Positions 52,489 to 61,749 of a DNA stretch of 64,000 bases are shown in pieces. The number at the start of each line of letters is the position of its first letter. The first letter of the stretch is position 1. Below the pieces are notes generated by a model that was not told where the DNA came from, made no database searches, and worked only from the letters and a program-made list of their open reading frames with translations. Both the position numbers and the translations under genes were made by a program. Source of the DNA: an uncultured Clostridia bacterium (GTDB lineage: Bacteria; Bacillota; Clostridia; Oscillospirales; CAG-272); NCBI GenBank assembly GCA_948466345.1, contig CAOKAC010000005.1, forward strand, positions 72,406 through 136,405, read 5' to 3'.

Positions 52489-53909
52489 TCAAAGATTATG
52501 AAATGGTGATCGGACTGGAAGTTCATGTGGAACTAAAAACAGATACGAAAATTTTCTGCTCCTGTCCTACTACCTTCGGCGCTGCGCCCAACACCCAAAC
52601 CTGCCCGGTTTGTCTGGGACTGCCAGGAACGCTTCCAGTTCTCAATGGCAAGGTGGTGGACTATGCGGTGAAGGCGGGACTTGCTACAAACTGCACCATT
52701 GCTCGGTTTTCCAAGCAGGACCGGAAAAACTATTTTTATCCCGACCTGCCAAAAGCATATCAAATTTCTCAGTACGATCTTCCCCTGTGCGAACATGGGT
52801 GGTTGGATATCGAGACGGGAGATGGAGCAAAGCGAATTGGCATTACTCGAATCCATATTGAGGAAGATGCCGGCAAGCTGATGCACGATGACGAAAAAGG
52901 AACTATGATCGATTGCAATCGTTGCGGTGTGCCGTTGATCGAGATTGTCAGTGAACCGGATATACGCAGTGCAGAAGAAGCAAAGGCCTATTTGCAGAAG
53001 CTGCGGGCTATTATTTTGTACACCGGTGTGTCGGATTGTAAAATGAACGAGGGATCGCTGCGGTGTGATGTAAACTTGTCTGTGCGCAAAAAGGGTACGG
53101 AGGTATTTGGCACCCGTACGGAGATGAAAAATTTGAACTCCTTTCAGTTTATAGGAAAGGCTATCGAATACGAATACAAACGGCAGGTAGAGGCCATTGA
53201 GGCGGGAGAAAAAATTATACAGGAGACCCGCCGATTTGATGCAGCCACTGGAAAAACCTATTCCATGCGTACCAAGGAAAATGCAAATGATTATCGGTAT
53301 TTCCCCGATCCGGATTTGCCCCCTATCCGTCTGACGGACGACAAAATTGCGCAGTTGCAGGCCCAGATCCCCCGGTTGCCGGATCAGCGGAAAAAGGAAT
53401 ATATGGAAAAATACGGTTTATCTGCTTATGATGGCGAAGTACTTACTACAGATATGGCAATGGCGGATTATTTTGAAAGGGCTGCGGCGGGGACCGGGTA
53501 TCCCAAGCTTGTAGCAAATATGCTGCTGTCCGAAGTAATGCGCCTCGCAGACGGGGAAGAAAGCGTCTGCAAAATTTTGCCCCAGCGTATGGCCGCCCTT
53601 GCATCATTGTCTGGAGATGGCGTGATCAACTCTGCAACAGTGAAAAAGCTGATCAAAGAGCTGTGGGAGGCGGACTTTGATGTGGCAGAAAAGGTTGAGC
53701 GGGAAGGCCTAGCGCAGATAAACGATGAAGCGGTGATTCTAAAATGGGTGCAGGATGCCATTCAGCAGAATCCCAAATCTGTGGCAGATTATCAAAAGGG
53801 CAAGAAGGCTGCTGCAAAGGCGATTGTAGGGAGGGTTATGGCGGCTTCCGGCGGCAGGGCCAATCCCACTGTGGTGGATCGTTTGGTAGAAGCGCAGTTG
53901 AATCGGTGA
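52479..53909 (+). CDS. gatB: Asp-tRNA(Asn)/Glu-tRNA(Gln) amidotransferase subunit B
   Basis: 476 residues. YEMVIGLEVHVELKTDTKIFCSC with the zinc cysteines, CPVCLGLPGTLPVLN, and the C-terminal YqeY-type tail domain (KGKKAAAKAIVGRVMAASGGRANPTVVDRLV) are typical. Phosphorylates the misacylated Asp or Glu on tRNA and amidates it. Last gene of the operon. Confidence 0.97.
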   Translation: MQMIKDYEMVIGLEVHVELKTDTKIFCSCPTTFGAAPNTQTCPVCLGLPGTLPVLNGKVVDYAVKAGLATNCTIARFSKQDRKNYFYPDLPKAYQISQYDLPLCEHGWLDIETGDGAKRIGITRIHIEEDAGKLMHDDEKGTMIDCNRCGVPLIEIVSEPDIRSAEEAKAYLQKLRAIILYTGVSDCKMNEGSLRCDVNLSVRKKGTEVFGTRTEMKNLNSFQFIGKAIEYEYKRQVEAIEAGEKIIQETRRFDAATGKTYSMRTKENANDYRYFPDPDLPPIRLTDDKIAQLQAQIPRLPDQRKKEYMEKYGLSAYDGEVLTTDMAMADYFERAAAGTGYPKLVANMLLSEVMRLADGEESVCKILPQRMAALASLSGDGVINSATVKKLIKELWEADFDVAEKVEREGLAQINDEAVILKWVQDAIQQNPKSVADYQKGKKAAAKAIVGRVMAASGGRANPTVVDRLVEAQLNR

Positions 53910-53921
53910 TTTTAAAGATAC

Positions 53922-53955
53922 AAAACAGAAGTGTAAAAGCACTTCTGTTTTTTTA
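53922..53955 (+). terminator. Terminator of the aspS-gatCAB operon
   Basis: AAAACAGAAGTG (53922-53933) pairs with CACTTCTGTTTT (53940-53951), followed by more T. Confidence 0.9.
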
Positions 53956-53982
53956 TTTCCAAAATCCTCCATCCCCGCCTAA

Positions 53983-53992
53983 TTTGTACAAA
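53983..53992. promoter_or_regulatory. Short palindrome upstream of the sugar transport operon
   Basis: TTTGTACAAA, a ten-base perfect dyad, followed by ACATGTATAGT. Located 104 bases before the binding-protein gene. A regulator site or part of a weak promoter; no clear -35 box. Confidence 0.3.
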
Positions 53993-54095
53993 CATGTATA
54001 GTTTCTGCTGTCAGGGTAATGCTAACAGTGAATCAATAAAGGGTCGGGCAGATTTTATACCATAATCCCCGGCTTCAAGAAAGGAATAGGGAAAG

Positions 54096-55427
54096 ATGAA
54101 ACGATTTGTTGCGTTGTTTTGCGCGCTGATGCTGACACTCCCGCTTTTTGCATCCTGCGGTACACAAGAGGATGATAAGGATAAGGACAGCGATGGAAAA
54201 ACGATATTAAAGGTTGCCGTTTTAGAGTCTGCTTACGGTAAGAAAATGTGGGAGGACGTGGCCGCCGCATATGAGGCGGATCATACGGACATAAAAATCG
54301 AACTGACTGCAGAGAAAAATCTGGAGGATGTAATCGGTTCTAAAATGAAATCCGGTGATTATCCGGATGTGGTCCATCTGGCTACCGGTAGAGAAGCAGG
54401 ATTAACGGAAACGATGATCCGGGAAAATTCCCTTGCGGACATCTCTGATATTTTAGATGAAAAAGTATTCGGTGAGGATGTATCTGTAAAGGACAAGCTG
54501 ATTGAAGGGTTTACAGATACTGCTGCAACCCATCCTTACGATGATGACAGTATGTATATGGCGCCTATGTTTTACGGTCCCTGTGGGCTTTTCTACAATG
54601 CGGGCCTGTTTGCACAAAAGAATTGGACAGTCCCCACAACTTGGGACGAAATGTGGGAGCTGGGCCAAAAGGCGGAAGCGGAAGGAATGGCTCTGTTTAC
54701 CTACCCTACGGCAGGCTATTTTGACTCCTTAATGTTTGCACTGCTTTGTGAAACCGGGGGCGTAGATTTTTATAATGACTGTATGCGTTATAAAGAAGGG
54801 GTTTGGGAAGATAAAAATGCTAGGAAAGCACTGGACATTGTGGCTCGGATCGCTTCTTATACCGAGCCTACCACAGTGGCAAACGCCAACAATGATAACT
54901 ATTTAAAAAATCAGCAGCTGATTTTGGATAACAAAGCGTTGTTTATGCCAAGCGGTACTTGGGTTGTGGGCGAAATGGCAGACGCGCCGCGATCAGAAGG
55001 ATTTGAATGGGGATTTATGGCCCTTCCGGCAATAGATAGCGATAGCGACCGATATTCCTACACCTATTTTGAGCAGATTTGGGTTCCGGAAAATGCAAAG
55101 CATAAGGATGAGGCGAAGGATTTTATCGCATATTTGTATACCGACAAGGCTGTTAAAATTTTTGCTGAATCCGGCGCTATCCAACCTATTCAGGGAGTCA
55201 GTGAGATCTTGGAAGGAGAAAATAAGCTGTTTTACAGTATATATGATACAGGCGCTAAACCGGTTCTCGGCGGGTTTGCAGCTACAGACCCTGTCGAAGG
55301 CGTCAGCATGACAGATACGCTGTTTGGCACGGTCAACAGCATTGTATCTGGAGATAAAACAGTGGATGAATGGCAGAATGCTATAAAAAAGGCCAGCGAT
55401 AGTTTGCGTAAGGCGCTGAAGAAATAA
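54096..55427 (+). CDS. Sugar ABC transporter substrate-binding lipoprotein
   Basis: 443 residues, extracellular solute-binding family 1. Lipoprotein signal with LFASC (Cys20). Family segments: KVAVLESAYGKKMWEDVAAAYEADH, GLFYNAGLFAQKNWTVPTTWDEMWELGQKAEAEG, and APRSEGFEWGFMALPAID. Delivers a sugar to the two permeases that follow. Since the operon ends in a GH112 phosphorylase, the ligand is most likely galacto-N-biose or lacto-N-biose. ATPase gene is not in the operon, as is common where a shared MsmX-type ATPase is used. Confidence 0.88.
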   Translation: MKRFVALFCALMLTLPLFASCGTQEDDKDKDSDGKTILKVAVLESAYGKKMWEDVAAAYEADHTDIKIELTAEKNLEDVIGSKMKSGDYPDVVHLATGREAGLTETMIRENSLADISDILDEKVFGEDVSVKDKLIEGFTDTAATHPYDDDSMYMAPMFYGPCGLFYNAGLFAQKNWTVPTTWDEMWELGQKAEAEGMALFTYPTAGYFDSLMFALLCETGGVDFYNDCMRYKEGVWEDKNARKALDIVARIASYTEPTTVANANNDNYLKNQQLILDNKALFMPSGTWVVGEMADAPRSEGFEWGFMALPAIDSDSDRYSYTYFEQIWVPENAKHKDEAKDFIAYLYTDKAVKIFAESGAIQPIQGVSEILEGENKLFYSIYDTGAKPVLGGFAATDPVEGVSMTDTLFGTVNSIVSGDKTVDEWQNAIKKASDSLRKALKK

Positions 55428-55450
55428 GGCCCTGCACTGATATTATAAAC

Positions 55451-55475
55451 GGCAGGACGGATTTTCCGTCCTGCC
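55451..55475 (+). promoter_or_regulatory. Hairpin between binding-protein and permease genes
   Basis: GGCAGGACGG and CCGTCCTGCC with loop ATTTT. There is no T-run. Such hairpins often protect the binding-protein mRNA so that it is made in excess of the permeases. Confidence 0.7.
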
Positions 55476-55494
55476 GATACATCCAAGGAAAGGA

Positions 55495-56400
55495 ATGACT
55501 GAATTTATGCGAAAACACAAAGGACGGCGTGCTTTTCTGTCTGTTTGCACAATTCCTGCGCTGATTCTTTTCAGCGTTTTCATGCTGTATCCTACCTTGA
55601 ATATTTTTATTATTTCCATGTACAAATGGGGCGGATATTCTCAGCACAGAGAGTTTGTAGGACTGGATAACTTTGTGAAATTGTTTTCCGATGCAAAGTT
55701 CTGGCAATCCTTTCAAAATACGGTGCTGCTAATTGTTATTGTAACGATCGTCACTATGGCGATGGCGCTGCTAACAGCGGCGGTCCTCACCAGAGAAAAG
55801 TTGCGTTTTAAAGGATTTTTTCGTGTGGTATTCTATATACCCAATATTTTATCTGCCGTGGTTATTGCCGCGATTTTTTCCGCCGTATATGATCCCAGTA
55901 GAGGCCTGCTCAATACGCTGCTGTCCTTCTTCACCGGAGGCACTGCAGGACAGGTATTATGGCTGGGGGATCAGAAGGTTGTTATATACAGCATTGCCAT
56001 TGCTATGATTTGGCAGGCGGTTGGATACTACATGGTTATGTATACGGCGTCTATGTCCTCTGTTCCGGAAAGTATGTATGAAGCAGCTTCCCTAGAGGGG
56101 GCAGGCCGTGTACGGCAGTTTTTTTCTATCACGATTCCCCTGATTTGGACGAATATTCGTACAACGCTTACTTTTTTTATCATCAGTTCTATCAATATCA
56201 GCTTTTTGCTTGTGCGGGCTATGACCAGCGGCGGCCCCGACGGATCAACAGAAGTGTTCCTTAGCTATATGTATAAGCAAGCGTATACAAATTCTTCTTA
56301 TGGATATGGTATGGCCATTGGTGTGCTGGTTTTCCTGTTTTCCTTTGCTCTGTCCGGGATCATTAATTTAGTGACCCGGCGGGATAGTGTAGATTTATGA
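55495..56400 (+). CDS. Sugar ABC transporter permease, MalF type
   Basis: 301 residues, six membrane segments. The EAA loop is YEAASLEGAGRVRQFFSITIPLIWTN. LFSVFMLYPTLNIFIISMYKW near the start is typical. ATG 55495 has AAGGAAAGG upstream; ATG 55507 is possible. Pairs with the next permease. Confidence 0.88.
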   Translation: MTEFMRKHKGRRAFLSVCTIPALILFSVFMLYPTLNIFIISMYKWGGYSQHREFVGLDNFVKLFSDAKFWQSFQNTVLLIVIVTIVTMAMALLTAAVLTREKLRFKGFFRVVFYIPNILSAVVIAAIFSAVYDPSRGLLNTLLSFFTGGTAGQVLWLGDQKVVIYSIAIAMIWQAVGYYMVMYTASMSSVPESMYEAASLEGAGRVRQFFSITIPLIWTNIRTTLTFFIISSINISFLLVRAMTSGGPDGSTEVFLSYMYKQAYTNSSYGYGMAIGVLVFLFSFALSGIINLVTRRDSVDL

Positions 56401-56421
56401 TTTTTGCAGCCGGAGGCGTCT

Positions 56422-57279
56422 ATGAACAGAGGAGATAAACTGTATCGTATCTTTATTTATGTGGTGCTGATCCTTTTTGCACTATCAATTATTGTTCCTG
56501 TGGGGTGGGTATTTCTTGCATCTCTTAAGGAAAATGCAGAGTTTTATCAAAATCCCTGGTCTTTGCCAGCCGGCTTGTATTTTGAAAACTTTGCCAGGGC
56601 CTGGCAGGAGGCCCATATGGGAGAATATTTTCTCAATTCTGTGATTGTGACCGCAGTGGCGCTAGGAATCCTTTTGGTGGTAGCGCTACCGGCGGCATAT
56701 GTGCTTGCCAGATACAAGTTTGGTGGACGTCGGCTACTGCGTACGCTTTTTATGGGCGGGCTGTTTATTAATGTCAGTTATATTGTTGTCCCCATTTTTT
56801 TGATGTTGGTTGATGCGGGAAATCTGGTGGGAACGCCGATTTTTTTAAACAATCGATTTGTGCTGGCTTTAGTTTATGCTTCTACCGCATTGCCGTTTAC
56901 GATCTATCTTCTCTCCGGATATTTTCAAACACTGCCAAAAGAATATGAAGAAGCGGCATACGTAGATGGCAGCGGATATATGCAGACGATGATCCGGGTA
57001 ATGATTCCCATGGCGCGTCCTTCTGTTATTACCGTGATTTTATTTAATTTTCTGTCTTTCTGGAATGAGTATATTATAGCTATCACCCTGATGACGCAGG
57101 ACTGGGCAAAAACTCTGCCGGTAGGACTGATGAACCTGATGAAGGCGCAGAATGCCGCCGCGCAATACGGGCAGATGTACGCGGGGCTTGTAATCGTCAT
57201 GCTGCCTACGCTGATTTTGTATATTCTGGTACAGAAAAAGCTCACCCAAGGTATGAACGTAGGCGGATTGAAAGACTGA
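56422..57279 (+). CDS. Sugar ABC transporter permease, MalG type
   Basis: 285 residues, six membrane segments. EAA loop YEEAAYVDGSGYMQTMIRVMIPMARPSV; C terminus MNVGGLKD resembles the usual ...GL(T/K)xGAxKG tail. ATG 56422 follows GGAGG; the TTG start six codons earlier would cover it. Partner of the preceding gene. Confidence 0.88.
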   Translation: MNRGDKLYRIFIYVVLILFALSIIVPVGWVFLASLKENAEFYQNPWSLPAGLYFENFARAWQEAHMGEYFLNSVIVTAVALGILLVVALPAAYVLARYKFGGRRLLRTLFMGGLFINVSYIVVPIFLMLVDAGNLVGTPIFLNNRFVLALVYASTALPFTIYLLSGYFQTLPKEYEEAAYVDGSGYMQTMIRVMIPMARPSVITVILFNFLSFWNEYIIAITLMTQDWAKTLPVGLMNLMKAQNAAAQYGQMYAGLVIVMLPTLILYILVQKKLTQGMNVGGLKD

Positions 57280-57300
57280 TAAAGAAAGGATATCCGATAG

Positions 57301-59472
57301 ATGAGAAAACATGGCCGTTTTACAATTCCCACCCAGGCGGGCTTTTTGGAGGAGACAAAGGAGCTGATTCGGCGTTGGGGAGCGGATGCAATTCGAAACA
57401 GCGATGGAACGGATCTCACAGATGAGACGGCGGCGCTTAGCCCCGCAAAAGTATATTCCACCTATTTTGTCGCTAGAGGCTACAACACATTTGCCCGTGA
57501 ACATCTGGAAGAGCGTCAGCGCATTTTTTTAATGAGCAATCGGCACACTGCTGTCGGTACAGAACTTTCTTTTCCCATCATGGAGGGCTATTTCGATCAG
57601 CAGTTAGAGCCGGACTATGACTGGGATCCTGAGCATAACTGGGAAGTACGAGACCGAACGCAGGGAACGGTGGTGTCGAAAGAATATTTTTTTATCGACA
57701 GAGAAGAAGGTACGGTAACAATTGAAAAAACGGTACCGGGCCATGTGTATACGCTCTCGTTTCCCGCTTTTATCAATTGGGACCCTACCCAAATGTACAA
57801 TTATATTACCAACGAGTGGCAGGATAGAGAACGGGATATTCCTTTTGATGCGCATGGGGAACTGTCTTGGGCATATATGAAAACGGCGCTATCCCACTGG
57901 CTTGCGCAGAATCCCCAGGTGGACGTAGTGCGGTTTACCACGTTTTTTTATCATTTTACGTTGGTTTACAACAATCTGAAAAAAGAAAAATATGTAGACT
58001 GGCTGGGCTATGGTGCAGCTGTATCTCCAGGAGCAATGGTTGGCTTTGAAAAGGAATACGGATATAAGCTGGAACCGGAGGATTTTGTAGATGAAGGATA
58101 CTATAACAATTCCTTTCGCCCGCCCCGCAAACAGTATTTGGACTATATGGAATATATCCAGCGCTTTGTGTGTGAGCGGGCGGCGCAGCTGGTAGAAATC
58201 GTTCATGAGGCTGGCAAAGAGGCGATGATGTTTTTGGGGGACAACTGGATCGGCGCGGAGCCTTACGGAAAGCACTTCCAAAAAATCGGCCTGGACGCTG
58301 TAGTGGGCAGTGTAAACAGCGGCGTTACCCTACGTATGATTGCCGACATCCCGCATGTAAAATATACGGAAGCGCGGTTTTTGCCCTATTTCTTTCCAGA
58401 TACTTTTTATCCCGGCGCACATCCGGAAGAGGAAGCGATGGAAAACTGGATTGCCGCCCGCCGGGCGATTTTGCGCAGTCCTGTATCCCGGATCGGATAT
58501 GGAGGATATTTAAGCCTTGCGGCAGAATTTCCTGCATTCGTAGACTGTGTGGAAAATATCGCAGGGGAGTTTCGTGAAATATTGGATACTATAGAGGGAC
58601 AAAAACCATATGCACCTATCACGGTGGCAGTACTAAACTGCTGGGGTGAGATACGGTCTTGGCAAAGTTATATAGCAGCCCATGGTATGGTATATAAGCA
58701 GACCTATTCTTATCTGGGTGTGCTGGAAGCGCTCAGTGGAATGGCAGTAAATGTACGGTTTATCTCTTTTTCTGATATTGTAGAAAGCGGGGTTCCTGAA
58801 GATATTGATGTAATCATCAACGCTGGAGACGGAGGTACTGCCTTTTCCGGAGGAGCCTGTTGGAGAAATGAGATTTTGCTGGAGCGGCTGCGGATGTGGG
58901 TTTGGCATGGCGGAGGATTTATTGGAGTAGGTGATCCTTCAGCATATCCACATCAGGGGCGGTATTTGCAGCTTAGCGATGTACTTGGAGTAGAACAGGA
59001 ACGAGGACTGACCATTACAGAGGATAAATATTATATAAATCCAGTAAAGGTTCATTTTATTACGGAAGATATGACGGGGCCGATTGATTTTGGCGAGTGC
59101 AGAAGAAATGTATATGCGCTCACTCCAGACTGTGAAATTTTGGAATATTCCAACGGAGAAGTGCATCTCAGTGCACATGCGTTTGGAAAGGGCAGAGGTG
59201 TATATATAGCGGGCCTTCCTTATAACAGTGAAAATGCACGCCTGCTACTGCGCAGTATATATTATACTGCAGGTATGGAGAAAGAACTGTATAGATTTTA
59301 TGCTAAAGATCCCTGCTGCGAAGTGCACGGGTACCGCAGCAGCGGTAAATATGCACTGGTGAACAACACCATGGAAACCCGCAGTACAAAATTTTGGGAC
59401 GGCGCTGGTGCAGAGCATACGGCAGACCTTGCTCCTGGTGAGATTCGATGGATGAACGCAGAAGAAGGATAA
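57301..59472 (+). CDS. GH112 phosphorylase (galacto-N-biose/lacto-N-biose phosphorylase)
   Basis: 723 residues, full family length. The N terminus (GRFTIPTQAGFLEETKELIRRWGADAIRNSDGTDL) is diagnostic of GH112. Barrel segments include SWAYMKTALSHWLAQNPQVDVVRFTTFFYHF and GKEAMMFLGDNWIGAEPYGKHF; a C-terminal Rossmann-like domain (about 430-640) holds VIINAGDGGTAFSGG and WHGGGFIGVGDP. Splits Gal-beta1,3-HexNAc with phosphate to galactose-1-phosphate, saving ATP, in the cytoplasm. Some family members act on galactosyl-rhamnose instead; sequence alone does not decide. Last large gene of the sugar operon. Confidence 0.92.
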   Translation: MRKHGRFTIPTQAGFLEETKELIRRWGADAIRNSDGTDLTDETAALSPAKVYSTYFVARGYNTFAREHLEERQRIFLMSNRHTAVGTELSFPIMEGYFDQQLEPDYDWDPEHNWEVRDRTQGTVVSKEYFFIDREEGTVTIEKTVPGHVYTLSFPAFINWDPTQMYNYITNEWQDRERDIPFDAHGELSWAYMKTALSHWLAQNPQVDVVRFTTFFYHFTLVYNNLKKEKYVDWLGYGAAVSPGAMVGFEKEYGYKLEPEDFVDEGYYNNSFRPPRKQYLDYMEYIQRFVCERAAQLVEIVHEAGKEAMMFLGDNWIGAEPYGKHFQKIGLDAVVGSVNSGVTLRMIADIPHVKYTEARFLPYFFPDTFYPGAHPEEEAMENWIAARRAILRSPVSRIGYGGYLSLAAEFPAFVDCVENIAGEFREILDTIEGQKPYAPITVAVLNCWGEIRSWQSYIAAHGMVYKQTYSYLGVLEALSGMAVNVRFISFSDIVESGVPEDIDVIINAGDGGTAFSGGACWRNEILLERLRMWVWHGGGFIGVGDPSAYPHQGRYLQLSDVLGVEQERGLTITEDKYYINPVKVHFITEDMTGPIDFGECRRNVYALTPDCEILEYSNGEVHLSAHAFGKGRGVYIAGLPYNSENARLLLRSIYYTAGMEKELYRFYAKDPCCEVHGYRSSGKYALVNNTMETRSTKFWDGAGAEHTADLAPGEIRWMNAEEG

Positions 59473-59507
59473 TGGATACAAATGCATAGAAAGGCATGGT
59501 CATAACG

Positions 59508-59672
59508 ATGAAGGCGATTCGATATATCCTCATGACGGCACTTTTTGCAGTATGTATTTCGCTGATTGTAGTATTTCAGCGGCATATCGGTGCGGTGTAT
59601 GCCGGGATCATGCTTCTCGGCATTGGAGGACTTTTGTTTTTGCTTTGGGTGTACAACAGAAAATACAGATAA
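59508..59672 (+). CDS. Small two-helix membrane protein
   Basis: 54 residues: MKAIRYILMTALFAVCISLIV, then a short loop (FQRHIGAVYAG) and a second hydrophobic helix (IMLLGIGGLLFLLWVY) with a basic end NRKYR. It lies 35 bases after the phosphorylase and before the same terminator, so it is part of the sugar operon. An in-frame ATG at 59496 is an alternative start; AAAGG is close to it. I know no family; the hydrophobic pattern argues for a real gene. Confidence 0.55.
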   Translation: MKAIRYILMTALFAVCISLIVVFQRHIGAVYAGIMLLGIGGLLFLLWVYNRKYR

Positions 59673-59717
59673 AACAATCCCTGCCAACGCACAGCGTTGG
59701 CAGGGATTGTTTTTGAG
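59671..59717. terminator. Terminator of the sugar operon, 20-base perfect stem
   Basis: The arm at 59671-59690 (AAAACAATCCCTGCCAACGC) is exactly complementary to 59694-59713 around ACA, and T follows. Also usable by the convergent ilvBN. Confidence 0.9.
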
Positions 59718-59766
59718 GCTTCTCATGAGCAGGCTGCAAGGGAGACGGCAAAGCTGTCATCGTCCC

Positions 59767-60021
59767 TTATTGTTTAAAATTGACTGTAGCCATCAGCGTG
59801 ACTTCCTTCACATCGTACAGCTTGGAAAGCTGCCGCACCATTTGTGTTTGAATATATGCATCGCCTCTGGATACGATCAGCATTCTGGAAAACTGAGGAT
59901 CCGCCGTTTCGTTTACATTCAGGCTGTCGATATTATACCCTCGCCGGGCATACAATCCGGTAATCCGATTGAGGACGCCGTAGCGGTTTGCCACAATCAG
60001 TTCTATTGTAAATTTTTCCAT
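59767..60021 (-). CDS. ilvN: Acetolactate synthase small (regulatory) subunit, ACT domain only
   Basis: 84 residues: a single ACT domain (MEKFTIELIVANRYGVLNRI, GYNIDSLNVNETADPQFSRMLIV) and little else. It is near the size of E. coli IlvN and about half that of IlvH-type proteins. Binds valine and adjusts the large subunit. ATG 60021 has AGAAAGGA eight bases upstream; the longer open frame to 60114 overlaps ilvB. 14 bases after the ilvB stop, same operon. Confidence 0.88.
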   Translation of the reverse strand: MEKFTIELIVANRYGVLNRITGLYARRGYNIDSLNVNETADPQFSRMLIVSRGDAYIQTQMVRQLSKLYDVKEVTLMATVNFKQ

Positions 60022-60035
60022 ATACAGCATCCTTT

Positions 60036-61685
60036 CTAGGAAGTGATGATATCCTCTACACATCCCCCGGGGGGAATCATAGGAAGTACCTTTTCGTCTA
60101 TACCGATGGGACAATCAATCACAATGGGTCCAGTTTTTGGCGCATTTTGCAGAGCGTATTCCAGTTCCTGCAGGGTAGCGGCCTTGTATCCTACGGCGCC
60201 AAATGCCTTTGCAAGGGCGGCAAAATCCGTTTTTCGATAGAGGGTTGATTGAGAATAACGCCCCTCATAAAACATAGTCTGCCACTGACGGACCATTCCC
60301 AGGGAGTTGTTATTAAGAATCACTACAGCGATTGGCAGCTCTTGAGAGACTGCGGTAGCAAGCTCTCCCAGATTCATTCCGAAGCTGCCGTCGCTGGTAA
60401 AGAGCACGGTTTGCCTGCACCCCATAGCAATACAGCCGCCGATAGCTGCTCCCAGCCCGTATCCCATAGTGCCTAACCCTCCTGAAGTAAGGAGCGTACG
60501 GGGCTTCTCAAAGGGATAGTACAGCATGGTCCATATTTGGTGTTGGCCTACATCTGTTGCAATCAAAGTATCGGCGCTGCAATACCGGCTGACGACTTCA
60601 ATGATGTTTTGGGGACAAAAGCTGTGTGGAGACGGTGTATTTTGTATGCTTTTTAACTGTGTCACACGTTGCTGCCATGTATTGTTTTCTCTTTGAGGGA
60701 GAGCGTCCAGCAAGGAGCGCAGTACTTCTTTCATATCTCCGCAAATCCCTATCTGAGAGGGAACATTTTTATCGATTTCCGACAGATCGATATCTATATG
60801 CAGAATCGTTCTGTTTTTTCGGTAGGCTTCAATATCTCCGGTGGCACGCTCAGAAAATCGTACGCCGAGAGCGATCAGCAAATCGCTTTCCGATTCGGCG
60901 AGAGCGGCGGCGTATGTACCGTGCATCCCGCACATACCTAAATTCCATTGGTAAGACGCAGGTAAAGCGGTCATTCCCATCATGCTCAGCCCTACAGGTG
61001 CACAGATCCGCTGGGAAAATTCCAGCAGTTCTTCCTGCGCGCCGGATGCTACCACGCCGCCGCCGGCGTAAATATAGGGCCGCTTGCTTCCTGCGATTGC
61101 TTGGAGCGCCTCCTGCAAATCACTATGTTTTTGTATGGGATCCGGAGCATCCGCGGGTTTCGTTTCCTGATATGTACAGAGTTTTGTTTGAATATCTCGT
61201 GGTATGTCTACCAACACCGGTCCCTTGCGCCCACTGCCGGCGATGCGGAAGGCTTCGTGCAGAATGAACTCCAGTTCTTCGATATCTCTTACCACAAAAT
61301 TGTGTTTTACCACAGGCTGGGTGATACCTACGATATCTACTTCCTGAAAACTGTCTTTCCCAAGCAACGGTACATCTACGTTTCCGGTGATGGCCACCAG
61401 CGGCACGCTGTCCAAATAGGCGTTTGCAATGCCGGTAACGATATTGGTGGCGCCGGGGCCACTGGTAGTAATGACTACGCCGGTTTTTCCGCTGGCTCTG
61501 GCATATCCGTCGGCAGCGTGTGCCGCGCCCTGCTCATGTGCGGTAATGATATGACGGATGCGATGGGCATTTTTATACAGCTCGTCATACAGGGGCAAAA
61601 CCGCACTTCCCGGATATCCGAATACGGTAGTCACGCCATGGGCGCACAGCTGTTCAACTATAATTTGTGCTCCGCTTCGTTTCAC
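60036..61685 (-). CDS. ilvB: Acetolactate synthase large subunit
   Basis: 549 residues, thiamine diphosphate enzyme. Glu51 (ITAHEQGAAHAADGYAR) activates the cofactor; SGPGATN, the middle FAD-type domain, and the C-terminal GDGSF-like TSDGSFGMNLGELATAVSQ...NNNSLGMVRQWQ motif bind cofactor. Joins two pyruvates, or pyruvate and 2-ketobutyrate, in valine, leucine and isoleucine synthesis. The start is GTG 61685, with CGGAGG seven bases before it; the extra 14 codons to 61727 would run through the terminator hairpin. Controlled by the leader peptide and terminator upstream. Confidence 0.93.
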   Translation of the reverse strand: MKRSGAQIIVEQLCAHGVTTVFGYPGSAVLPLYDELYKNAHRIRHIITAHEQGAAHAADGYARASGKTGVVITTSGPGATNIVTGIANAYLDSVPLVAITGNVDVPLLGKDSFQEVDIVGITQPVVKHNFVVRDIEELEFILHEAFRIAGSGRKGPVLVDIPRDIQTKLCTYQETKPADAPDPIQKHSDLQEALQAIAGSKRPYIYAGGGVVASGAQEELLEFSQRICAPVGLSMMGMTALPASYQWNLGMCGMHGTYAAALAESESDLLIALGVRFSERATGDIEAYRKNRTILHIDIDLSEIDKNVPSQIGICGDMKEVLRSLLDALPQRENNTWQQRVTQLKSIQNTPSPHSFCPQNIIEVVSRYCSADTLIATDVGQHQIWTMLYYPFEKPRTLLTSGGLGTMGYGLGAAIGGCIAMGCRQTVLFTSDGSFGMNLGELATAVSQELPIAVVILNNNSLGMVRQWQTMFYEGRYSQSTLYRKTDFAALAKAFGAVGYKAATLQELEYALQNAPKTGPIVIDCPIGIDEKVLPMIPPGGCVEDIITS

Positions 61686-61701
61686 GTAAAGCCTCCGAAA
61701 G

Positions 61702-61731
61702 AAAACCCCTTGCGGCGGATGCCGCAAGGGG
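61702..61731 (-). terminator. Attenuator terminator of ilvBN
   Basis: Minus strand CCCCTTGCGGC, loop ATCC, GCCGCAAGGGG, then TTTTCTTTC: eleven perfect pairs and a T-run. It lies between the leader peptide stop and the ilvB ribosome site. AAGGG at the leader's stop codon (61753-61749 region) can pair with CCCTT of the first arm, a possible antiterminator. Confidence 0.85.
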
Positions 61732-61749
61732 TGGATTCAAATTCTACCC

